From positions 62,001 through 126,000 of the forward strand of contig NZ_AFXQ01000004.1 in NCBI RefSeq assembly GCF_000224415.1: a DNA stretch of 64,000 nt. The letters run 5' to 3'. A program made the position numbers and the translations under genes. The notes below the pieces were generated by a model. It saw only the letters and a program-made list of their open reading frames with translations. It ran no database searches and was not told where the DNA came from. This DNA is from Citricoccus sp. CH26A (GTDB taxonomy: Bacteria > Actinomycetota > Actinomycetes > Actinomycetales > Micrococcaceae). This document shows positions 57,947 through 64,000 of the stretch, piece by piece (positions within the stretch are counted from its first letter, which is position 1; every line of letters starts with the position of its first letter).

Positions 57947-59287
57947 CTACAGGATGCCGAGGTACCGCTGCAGTTCGTAGGGGGTGACCTTGATCCGGTA
58001 CTCGTCCCATTCCTGGCGCTTGTTGCGCAGGTAGTTCTCGAACACCTGCTCCCCCAGCACCCCGGCGACGAACTCGGACTCCTCCATGATCCGCAGGGCA
58101 TCGTGCAGGGTGCCCGGCAGCGGGTCGTGGCCCAGGGCACGGCGTTCCATGGCGGTCAGGGCGTTGACGTCCTCCGCCGCCGCCTCCGGGAGCTCGTACT
58201 CCTCCTCGATCCCCTTCAGCCCGGCCGCCAGCAGGACGGCATAGGTGAGGTACGGGTTGGCGGAGGCGTCGATGCCGCGGTACTCCACGCGGGCGGACCC
58301 GGCCTTGTCCGGCTTGTACAGGGGCACCCGGACCAGGGCGGAGCGGTTGTTGTGGCCCCAGGAGACGTAGGCGGGCGCCTCGCCGCCGCCCCAGAGTCGC
58401 TTGTAGGAGTTGACGAACTGGTGGGTGATCGCCGTGATCTCCACGCTGTGGTGCAGCAGTCCGGCGATGAACCGGCGTGCGGTGGTGGACAGGTGGAACT
58501 CCGCGCCGGGCTCGAAGAAGGCGTTGGAGTCACCCTCGAAGAGGGAGAAGTGGGTGTGCATCCCGGAGCCGGCGTGGTCGCCGAAGGGCTTGGGCATGAA
58601 CGTGGCGTAGTTGCCCTGCAGCTGGGCGACCTCCTTGATGACCGTGCGGAACGTCATGATGTTGTCCGCCGTCTGCAGCGCGTCCGCGTACCTCAGGTCG
58701 ATCTCGTTCTGGCCCGGGCCGGACTCGTGGTGGCTGAACTCCACGGAGATCCCGATGGCCTCCAGCATGTTCACCGCGTGGCGGCGGAAGTCCGTGGCCA
58801 CCCCGCCGGGCTCGTGGTCGAAGTACCCGGCCTGGTCCACCGGGACCGGCTGGCCGTCCGGCCCCGGTTCCTTCGAGGCCAACAGGTAGAACTCGATCTC
58901 CGGGTGCGTGTAGAAGGTGAAGCCCATGTCCGCGGCCCGGGACAGCTGGCGGCGCAGCACGTTCCGGGGATCCGCCGCGGACGGCTCGCCGTCCGGGGTG
59001 AGCACGTCGCAGAACATCCGCGACGTCGGCTCCTCCTCACCCCGCCAGGGCAGGATCTGGAAGGTCGAGGGATCCGGCTGCAGCAGCATGTCGGACTCGA
59101 AGATCCGGGTGTAGCCGTCGATGGAGGACCCGTCGAAGCCCAGCCCCTCGGCGAAGGCCCCCTCCACCTCGGCGGGTGCCAGGGCCACGGACTTCAGCGT
59201 CCCGGTCACGTCGGTGAACCACAGGCGCACGAACCGCACGTCCCGGTCCTCGATGGTCCTGAGTACAAACTCCTGTTGGCGATCCAT
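57947..59287 (-). CDS. glnA2: glutamine synthetase type I, second copy (GlnA2)
   Basis: This 446-residue protein is a GSI homologue of the GlnA2 type: FDGSSIDGYTRIFESDM, PEIEFYLLAS, KPFGDHAGSGMHTHFSLFEG and WGHNNRSALVRVPLY. The length equals that of M. tuberculosis GlnA2, which is poorly active in glutamine synthesis. The adenylylation tyrosine site of GlnA1 has no clear equivalent here. I use ATG 59287 (MDRQQEFVLRTIED) with AGGAGG 12 nt upstream; the 28-codon-longer start is rejected. It is divergent from panB. Confidence 0.92.
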   Translation of the reverse strand: MDRQQEFVLRTIEDRDVRFVRLWFTDVTGTLKSVALAPAEVEGAFAEGLGFDGSSIDGYTRIFESDMLLQPDPSTFQILPWRGEEEPTSRMFCDVLTPDGEPSAADPRNVLRRQLSRAADMGFTFYTHPEIEFYLLASKEPGPDGQPVPVDQAGYFDHEPGGVATDFRRHAVNMLEAIGISVEFSHHESGPGQNEIDLRYADALQTADNIMTFRTVIKEVAQLQGNYATFMPKPFGDHAGSGMHTHFSLFEGDSNAFFEPGAEFHLSTTARRFIAGLLHHSVEITAITHQFVNSYKRLWGGGEAPAYVSWGHNNRSALVRVPLYKPDKAGSARVEYRGIDASANPYLTYAVLLAAGLKGIEEEYELPEAAAEDVNALTAMERRALGHDPLPGTLHDALRIMEESEFVAGVLGEQVFENYLRNKRQEWDEYRIKVTPYELQRYLGIL

Positions 59288-59396
59288 CGTTCGTGGCTGC
59301 CTCCTGTCGGATCGGGACGTTGGCTCCACTGTAGCGGTGGGAGCACTCCCGTGCGTGGTCACGCCGGACATGCCCCGAGGTCAGCACCGGCGACAC

Positions 59397-59402
59397 TAGA
59401 CT
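59397..59402 (+). promoter_or_regulatory. -10 box of a leaderless panB promoter
   Basis: TAGACT ends exactly 6 nt before ATG 59409; no ribosome site is present. On the opposite strand TACAGT near 59330 may serve glnA2. Confidence 0.55.
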
Positions 59403-59408
59403 GCGGTC

Positions 59409-60251
59409 ATGGCTGAGAACGAGACCGCACCGTACGCCGCCAAGACCCCGGCCCGGTACCGTACCGCGCACCTGCAGCAGGCCAAGGACGAGGGCCGCCG
59501 GTTCGCCATGCTCACCGCCTACGACTTCCAGATGGCCCAGGTGTTCGACGAGGCCGGCCTCGAGACGATCCTGGTGGGCGATTCGGCGGCCAACAACGTG
59601 ATGGGCCACGCCACGACGCTGCCGATCACCCTGGAGGAGATGATCGTCTTCGCCGGTTCCGTGGTGCGCGGCACCACTCATGCGATGGTCATCTGCGACC
59701 TGCCGTTCGGCTCGTACGAGGTCTCCCCCGAACAGGCCACCGCCAGTGCCATCCGGCTCGTCAAGGAGGCCGGGGTGCACGCCGTGAAGATGGAGGGCGG
59801 GATCCGGTACGCGGACCACGTGGCCATGATGACCGATGCCGGCGTGCCGGTCATGGCCCACATCGGCTTCACGCCGCAGTCGGAGAACGTCCTGGGCGGG
59901 TACCGCGTCCAGGGCCGCGGCGAGGGCGCCGCCGAGTCCATGATCCGCGAGGCCACGGTGCTCCAGGACGCCGGGGCCTTCGCGGTCCTGATGGAGATGG
60001 TGCCCTCCGACGTGGCCCGCCAGGTGGACGAGGCCCTGCGCGTGCCCACCATCGGGATCGGTGCGGGTGCCGGGACCACGGGACAGGTGCTGGTCTGGCA
60101 GGACATGCTGGGCCTGCGGGCCGGGAGGATGCCCCGGTTCGTCAAGCAGTACGCGGACCTTCGCTCGGTCGTCGGCGAGGCCGCGGCCGCCTACCGCCGG
60201 GACGTGCTGGAGGGCACCTTCCCGGCCGCGGAGCACGGCTTCGAGTCCTGA
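59409..60251 (+). CDS. panB: 3-methyl-2-oxobutanoate hydroxymethyltransferase
   Basis: PanB uses methylene-tetrahydrofolate to make ketopantoate, the first committed step to pantothenate and CoA. The 280-residue TIM-barrel protein has FAMLTAYDFQMAQVFDEAG near residue 32, ILVGDSAANNVMGH with the metal-binding aspartate, VICDLPFGSYEVSPEQA and HIGFTPQSENVLGGYRVQGR. The start is ATG 59409 behind a leaderless-type promoter. It is followed by a hairpin and the convergent SPOR gene. Other pantothenate genes are not in the window. Confidence 0.95.
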   Translation: MAENETAPYAAKTPARYRTAHLQQAKDEGRRFAMLTAYDFQMAQVFDEAGLETILVGDSAANNVMGHATTLPITLEEMIVFAGSVVRGTTHAMVICDLPFGSYEVSPEQATASAIRLVKEAGVHAVKMEGGIRYADHVAMMTDAGVPVMAHIGFTPQSENVLGGYRVQGRGEGAAESMIREATVLQDAGAFAVLMEMVPSDVARQVDEALRVPTIGIGAGAGTTGQVLVWQDMLGLRAGRMPRFVKQYADLRSVVGEAAAAYRRDVLEGTFPAAEHGFES

Positions 60252-60300
60252 GGTTCCGGTGCCTCCCGGGCGCCGTCCTGCGCGCCCCGGCAGGGGCGGG

Positions 60301-60329
60301 CCACCGGCCCACGGGGCGCGGGCCGGTGG
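60301..60329. terminator. hairpin between convergent panB and SPOR genes
   Basis: A perfect 10-bp stem (60301-60310 with 60320-60329) with a 9-nt loop lies 50 nt after the panB stop and 10 nt past the SPOR gene stop on the other strand. Confidence 0.7.
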
Positions 60330-60338
60330 ACCGCGGAC

Positions 60339-60542
60339 TCAGTCCCGGTCGTTGGAGGGATTGTTGTCCCAGTTGGAGTCCTCGGCCTCGCGTTCGTCCC
60401 AGCGCTCGTTGTTGGCCTGCACCTGCGCGATCGCGCCCTCGGCCTCCTCGCGGGTGGTGTAGGGGCCCAGCAGCTTCGACCAGTCCGACTGGGGGCCCTC
60501 CTCGACGGTCTTGGTGACGACGTTGTACCAGTATTCGCTCAT
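60339..60542 (-). CDS. small SPOR-domain-like protein
   Basis: This 67-residue protein reads EYWYNVVTKTVEEGPQSDW, KLLGPYTTREEAEGAIAQVQ and ANNERW. It matches the short SPOR-like proteins of actinobacteria beside panB and map. Full SPOR domains bind denuded peptidoglycan, but this one is cytoplasmic and lacks a membrane anchor, so that role is not shown. The start ATG 60542 is 6 nt from a TAGGCT -10 box with no ribosome site. It is divergent from map by 62 nt. Confidence 0.85.
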   Translation of the reverse strand: MSEYWYNVVTKTVEEGPQSDWSKLLGPYTTREEAEGAIAQVQANNERWDEREAEDSNWDNNPSNDRD

Positions 60543-60548
60543 GGCACC

Positions 60549-60598
60549 AGCCTAGGGTCGGTCCCGGCGATCCGGCCCCGGCGGGACGGCGATAGGAT
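60549..60598. promoter_or_regulatory. back-to-back leaderless promoters of the SPOR gene and map
   Basis: On the minus strand TAGGCT (60554-60549) ends 6 nt before the SPOR ATG. On the plus strand TAGGAT (60593-60598) ends 6 nt before the map ATG at 60605. The two genes thus share a 62-nt divergent promoter region. Confidence 0.55.
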
Positions 60599-60604
60599 CG
60601 AAAC

Positions 60605-61576
60605 ATGTCCGAAGGCTCCATGACGTCCACCCGAACCGCCACCGTCCCCGCCGGGACCGCAGCCAGCCACAACGGCCCGGCCCCCGCCGGGCCGCCTGCC
60701 GGCCAGCCCGGCTCCCTGGCGCCCGTGGGAACCCTGGCCCCGGGCGTCGTCGCCCCGTCGCTGCCCGTGCCCGCCTCCATCGACCGCCCGGAGTACGTGG
60801 GGAAGGCCACCGCGGACGAGGGCAAGGGGTCGGACGTCTACGACGCCGAGGGCATCGAGAGGATCCGAGCCGCGGGACGACTGGCCGCCCGGGCCATGCA
60901 GGAGACGGCGAAGCACATCGCCCCGGGGGTGACCACGGCCGAACTGGACAGGGTGGCCCACGAGTACCTCATCGGCCACGGAGCCTACCCGTCCTGCCTG
61001 GGCTACAAGGGATTCCCCAAGTCCATCTGCACCTCGCTCAACGAGGTCATCTGCCACGGCATCCCGGACGACACGGTCCTGGAGGACGGGGACATCGTCA
61101 ACCTCGACATCACCGCCTACCTGGACGGCCACCACGGCGACCACAACATGACCTTCACCGTCGGCACCGTGGACGAGGAGTCCGCCCTGCTGGTCGAGCG
61201 CACGCACGAGGCGATGATGCGGGGCATCAAGGCCGTGAAGCCGGGCCGGGAGATCAACGTCATCGGCCGCGCCATCGAGTCCTACGCCAGGCGCTTCGGC
61301 TACGGCGTGGTGCGGGACTTCATCGGCCACGGCGTCGGCCGGGAGTTCCACTCCGGCCTGGTCATCCCCCACTACGACGCCGCCCCGGCGCACAACCGGC
61401 TCATGGTCCCCGGCATGGTGTTCACCATCGAGCCGATGATCACCCTCGGCTCCATCGCGTGGGACCAGTGGGACGACGGCTGGACCGTGGTCACCCGGGA
61501 CCGCAGGCGCACCGCCCAGTTCGAGCACACGCTGGTCGTCACCGACGACGGCGCGGACATCCTGACCCTGCCCTGA
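60605..61576 (+). CDS. map: methionine aminopeptidase type I with N-terminal extension
   Basis: MAP removes the initiator methionine from nascent proteins using two metal ions. The 323-residue protein has the M24 fold with metal ligands in [39 protein letters not shown] and QFEHTLVVT. The N-terminal 60 residues are Pro/Ala-rich, like the extension of M. tuberculosis MapB, and the conserved core begins near RPEYVGK. The start ATG 60605 follows a leaderless-type -10 box, which supports the long form. It precedes ppgK by 46 nt. Confidence 0.94.
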   Translation: MSEGSMTSTRTATVPAGTAASHNGPAPAGPPAGQPGSLAPVGTLAPGVVAPSLPVPASIDRPEYVGKATADEGKGSDVYDAEGIERIRAAGRLAARAMQETAKHIAPGVTTAELDRVAHEYLIGHGAYPSCLGYKGFPKSICTSLNEVICHGIPDDTVLEDGDIVNLDITAYLDGHHGDHNMTFTVGTVDEESALLVERTHEAMMRGIKAVKPGREINVIGRAIESYARRFGYGVVRDFIGHGVGREFHSGLVIPHYDAAPAHNRLMVPGMVFTIEPMITLGSIAWDQWDDGWTVVTRDRRRTAQFEHTLVVTDDGADILTLP

Positions 61577-61622
61577 CCACGTCCCCCGTCGACACCCGGC
61601 CGAGACCCCTAGGAGCACTTCC

Positions 61623-62831
61623 ATGGCGCAGCAGAGAACTGATCCTGCCACCGGGGCACACACCGCCCTCGGGATCGATGTCGGCGGTACCGGCATGAAG
61701 GGCGGGATCGTCCAGCTCGGCGATGGCCCGGACACCGGCCGGCTGGTCGGCAAGCGGTACCGGATCCCCACGCCGAAACCGGCCGTCCCGGAAACGGTCG
61801 CCGGGGTCCTGGCCGAGATCGCGGCCGAGCTGGACTCCCGGCCCGAGGCCCCGCCGTCGACCCTGATGGCCGGCGTGTGCTTCCCCGCCGCCATCCAGAA
61901 CGGGATCTGCCGCACGGCGACGAACATCGACCGGTCCTGGATCGGCACCGACGTGGACGCGCTGTTCTCCGAGCACCTCAAGCGCCCGGTGGCCACCCTG
62001 AACGACGCCGACGCCGCCGGCCTGGCCGAGGTCCGGTTCGGTGCGGGCCGGGGGGTGCCGGGGACGGTCCTCGTCCTCACCCTCGGCACCGGCATCGGGG
62101 GCGGACTGTTCAGGGACGGCGAACTGGTGCCGAACCTGGAACCGGGCACCATCGAGCTCGACGGGGCGATCGCCGAGCAGCGGGCCTCGGCGGCCGCCCG
62201 CGAGCGGGACGGACTGGACTGGCCGGAGTACGCCGAGCGGCTCCAGCGCTACTTCTCCTACGTGGAGGGCATCTTCTACCCGGACCTGATCATCGTCGGC
62301 GGCGGCATCTCCAAGCGCCCCCAGGACTACCTCCCGCTGTTGCGCCTGCGCACCCCGATCGTGCCGGCCGCACTGCAGAACAATGCCGGGATCGTGGGAG
62401 CCGCGCTGTGGGCCACCGACGTGATGGCCCAGTCCCCCGCCCGGGCGTCCGTGCTGCAGACCGCCCGGAGGGCGGCCGACCAGGAGATCGCACGCCGGGT
62501 GGAGGCCGACCAGGCCGGCACCGGACGGACCGCGGCGACGGGCACGGGCATGACCGGAGAGGCCCGCCAGGCGGCGGAGCGCGCGGCCGCGGCCAAGACG
62601 GTCACGAGCGGGACGGCGGGCAAGGCCGGGAAGACCGCCCAGGGAGTCACGGCGGACAAGCCGGGCAAGCAGGGGAAGGCGTCCACGGCCGCCCAGGACA
62701 AGGCGGCCCGGTTGCGGAAGAAGGCCGACAAGGCGGCGAAGCGGGCCGCCAAGGCCGAGCGCAAGGCGGCCAAGGAGGCCCAGGCCGTCCACAAGGCCAT
62801 GGAGAAGGCGATCCGCCGCTCCAGCCGGTAG
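61623..62831 (+). CDS. ppgK: polyphosphate glucokinase with long basic C-terminal tail
   Basis: PpgK phosphorylates glucose with polyphosphate (or ATP). The 402-residue ROK-family protein has the phosphate-binding loop LGIDVGGTGMKGGIVQLGDG at residue 15 and VLTLGTGIGGGLF near 152. The core ends at about residue 280. The remaining 120 or so residues are Lys/Ala-rich (AKAERKAAKEAQ) and probably disordered or helical; most PpgKs are about 250-270 residues long. The usual NTELGH stretch reads NLEPGT. The start is ATG 61623 with AGGAG 7 nt upstream. A hairpin with one mismatch follows. The tail could bind polyphosphate or nucleic acid, but that is a guess. Confidence 0.88.
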   Translation: MAQQRTDPATGAHTALGIDVGGTGMKGGIVQLGDGPDTGRLVGKRYRIPTPKPAVPETVAGVLAEIAAELDSRPEAPPSTLMAGVCFPAAIQNGICRTATNIDRSWIGTDVDALFSEHLKRPVATLNDADAAGLAEVRFGAGRGVPGTVLVLTLGTGIGGGLFRDGELVPNLEPGTIELDGAIAEQRASAAARERDGLDWPEYAERLQRYFSYVEGIFYPDLIIVGGGISKRPQDYLPLLRLRTPIVPAALQNNAGIVGAALWATDVMAQSPARASVLQTARRAADQEIARRVEADQAGTGRTAATGTGMTGEARQAAERAAAAKTVTSGTAGKAGKTAQGVTADKPGKQGKASTAAQDKAARLRKKADKAAKRAAKAERKAAKEAQAVHKAMEKAIRRSSR

Positions 62832-62880
62832 CCTGCGGACTCGCTGCCTGCGTCACGACCGCCCCGCGGGGCCGTGGTGG

Positions 62881-62920
62881 CCGATGGTGGCTCCGGCTTC
62901 CCCTCCGGAACCACCATCGG
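62881..62920. terminator. hairpin between convergent ppgK and nrdR
   Basis: A 16-bp stem with one mismatch (62881-62896 with 62905-62920) and an 8-nt loop lies 50 nt after the ppgK stop and 33 nt from the nrdR stop on the other strand. Confidence 0.75.
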
Positions 62921-62952
62921 CAGTCTGATGGGCCCGTCACGGGCTCCCGCGC

Positions 62953-63447
62953 TCAGCGGGTGAACAGCCGCGGCTGCAGGGCCCTGACCGTCTCGGGCCT
63001 GTTCCCCGCCTCGCGCAGCTCCTCCACGGCGCGGGCGAAGTCGTCGAGCGAGTCGAAGTCCTGGTAGACCGATGCGAAGCGCAGGTACGCCACCTGGTCC
63101 AGCCGGCGCAAGGGGTCGAGGATCGCGAGCCCCACCTCGTGGGCGTCCACCTCGGCGTTGCCGGTGGCGCGGATGGTCTCCTCCACCTCCTGGGCGAGCA
63201 TGGCCAGGTCGTCGTTGGTCACCGGCCGCCCCTGACAGGCCTTGCGGACGCCGTTGATGACCTTGGAGCGGTCGAACGGCTCCGCCACCCCGGAACGCTT
63301 GACCACGGTCAGCGCCGTGGTCTCCATGGTGGTGAACCGCTTGCCGCAGGACTGGCACTGCCGTCGCCGGCGGATGGCGGATCCGTCGTCGAGGGACCGG
63401 GAGTCCACCACCCGGGAATCCTCATGACGACAGAAGGGACAGTGCAT
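62953..63447 (-). CDS. nrdR: transcriptional repressor NrdR
   Basis: NrdR senses ATP/dATP and represses ribonucleotide reductase genes. The 164-residue protein has an N-terminal zinc ribbon ([17 protein letters not shown] and [16 protein letters not shown]) and an ATP-cone domain ([20 protein letters not shown]). The length is normal. The start is ATG 63447 with AGAAGGGGA 7-8 nt upstream. Two NrdR boxes in its own promoter suggest autoregulation. The dnaE gene ends 177 nt upstream. Confidence 0.96.
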   Translation of the reverse strand: MHCPFCRHEDSRVVDSRSLDDGSAIRRRRQCQSCGKRFTTMETTALTVVKRSGVAEPFDRSKVINGVRKACQGRPVTNDDLAMLAQEVEETIRATGNAEVDAHEVGLAILDPLRRLDQVAYLRFASVYQDFDSLDDFARAVEELREAGNRPETVRALQPRLFTR

Positions 63448-63503
63448 GGACTCCCCTTCTGCAGTCGGCGGGCCCGCCGTGGGCCGTTCGGGTGAACGCC
63501 CTC

Positions 63504-63509
63504 ATCATA
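63504..63509 (-). promoter_or_regulatory. nrdR -10 box
   Basis: On the minus strand TATGAT, with TTGTGG 18 nt upstream as a -35. NrdR box 1 (63511-63526) lies in the spacer, so binding would block the promoter. Confidence 0.5.
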
Positions 63510-63510
63510 A

Positions 63511-63557
63511 CCCCACATATGGCGTCACCACAATCAGCACATCACCACATGTAGTGT
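63511..63557 (-). promoter_or_regulatory. paired NrdR boxes upstream of nrdR
   Basis: Box 1 (63511-63526) has core CACATATGG and box 2 (63542-63557) reads TCACCACATGTAGTGT on the plus strand. Both resemble the NrdR consensus (acaCwATATaTwGtgt). Their centres are 31 bp apart, three helical turns, the classic pairing. Box 2 is the better match. Confidence 0.65.
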
Positions 63558-63624
63558 TCCGGGCGGCGGGTCGGGTGGAGACCGGACCGGGGCCGGCAGG
63601 CCGGCCCCTCCAGCCGGTCCGGGC

Positions 63625-64000
63625 TCACTCCAGACAGGCGGGGCCGAGCAGCACCTTGAGGTCACCGAACAGGGCAGGGTTGGGACTGACCCGGAAGTCC
63701 GGTCCGAGCTGCATGATCTCCATGGTCCGGTTCCCCGCCAGCCTGAGCCGCACCTCCGTGGTCCCGGGGTGGGTCCTCAGCACGTCCCCCAGCGCGGAGA
63801 CCACGGTCTCGTTGGCCTTGAAGGCCGGCATGGTGATGGACACCGGTCCCGAATGACCACCGGACAGGTCCGGGATGGTCAGTTCCTGGGCGCTGAGGGT
63901 GATCGACCCGTCATCGCGCCGCTGGACCCGGCCCTTGATCGCGACCACCAGGTCCTCGGCCAGCATGGTGGCGATCGGGGCGTAGGCCTGGCCGAAGAAC
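63625..64000 (-). CDS. dnaE: DNA polymerase III alpha subunit, C-terminal end cut by window edge
   Basis: The gene enters from the right edge; the last 125 codons are seen. The segment FFGQAYAPIATMLAEDLVVA followed by IKGRVQRRDDGSITLSAQEL is an OB-like nucleic-acid-binding domain of actinobacterial DnaE1. The C-terminus is RVSPNPALFGDLKVLLGPAC. The call rests on the C-terminal fragment and its place upstream of nrdR, so it is a little less sure. The first codons inside the window are partial. It may be the replicative polymerase of the organism. Confidence 0.75.
   Translation of the reverse strand, partial: FFGQAYAPIATMLAEDLVVAIKGRVQRRDDGSITLSAQELTIPDLSGGHSGPVSITMPAFKANETVVSALGDVLRTHPGTTEVRLRLAGNRTMEIMQLGPDFRVSPNPALFGDLKVLLGPACLE

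Overview
The window is very GC-rich, uses many GTG starts, and carries a set of actinobacterial marker genes (DUF3710, DUF3093, DUF4193, DUF4191, DUF5998, DUF7455, sepH, ppgK, a GlnR-type glnA promoter). The gene content and the fused oleBC gene point to the family Micrococcaceae (Micrococcus, Citricoccus, Kocuria or Arthrobacter relatives). I cannot name the species. It is chromosomal core sequence. I see no rRNA, tRNA, CRISPR array, insertion sequence or phage gene.

Layout. Positions 1-15.7 kb hold an actinobacterial housekeeping neighbourhood: the 5' end of dxs, a relic of a membrane transporter, acnA, a TRAM-domain RNA methyltransferase, and a KimA-like APC permease facing two TrkA/Ceo-type potassium regulators. 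These are followed by DUF3159, OB-fold, DUF3710, dut, DUF3093, DUF4193, sepH, a phosphodiesterase and DUF5998. At 15.8-21.3 kb a Pat-type GNAT/acyl-CoA synthetase faces parC. At 21.3-34.9 kb lies the most accessory-looking block: cydA-cydB-cydDC (cytochrome bd oxidase and its fused ABC exporter), a divergent BlaI-family repressor with an M56 metallopeptidase, then oleA-oleBC-oleD (long-chain olefin synthesis) and a SAM methyltransferase. parE, DUF7455 and sigA follow. At 39-47 kb are DUF4192, a PAC2 protein, pepA, lpdA and sucB. At 47-51.5 kb are a Ser/Thr kinase, lipB, lipA and DUF4191. At 51.5-59.3 kb are an RDD protein, glnA, an LLM flavin enzyme, glnE and glnA2. At 59.4-64 kb are panB, a SPOR protein, map, ppgK, nrdR and the 3' end of dnaE.

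How the genes work together. lipB and lipA make the lipoyl cofactor needed by SucB, and LpdA reoxidises it, so these genes form a nearby 2-oxo acid dehydrogenase set. glnA, glnE and glnA2 form a nitrogen module; glnA has a tandem GlnR-type operator. nrdR carries its own paired NrdR boxes. The cyd operon and the BlaI/M56 pair share an intergenic region with two near-perfect BlaI-like palindromes, which suggests that this protease-repressor pair controls the bd oxidase.

Two sequence-quality points matter. pepA and sucB each have a single-base loss in a C4 or G4 run that breaks the frame; both look more like sequencing errors than true pseudogenes. Many genes start exactly 6-7 nt after a TAnnnT -10 box, which indicates leaderless transcripts; this fixed several start codons here.
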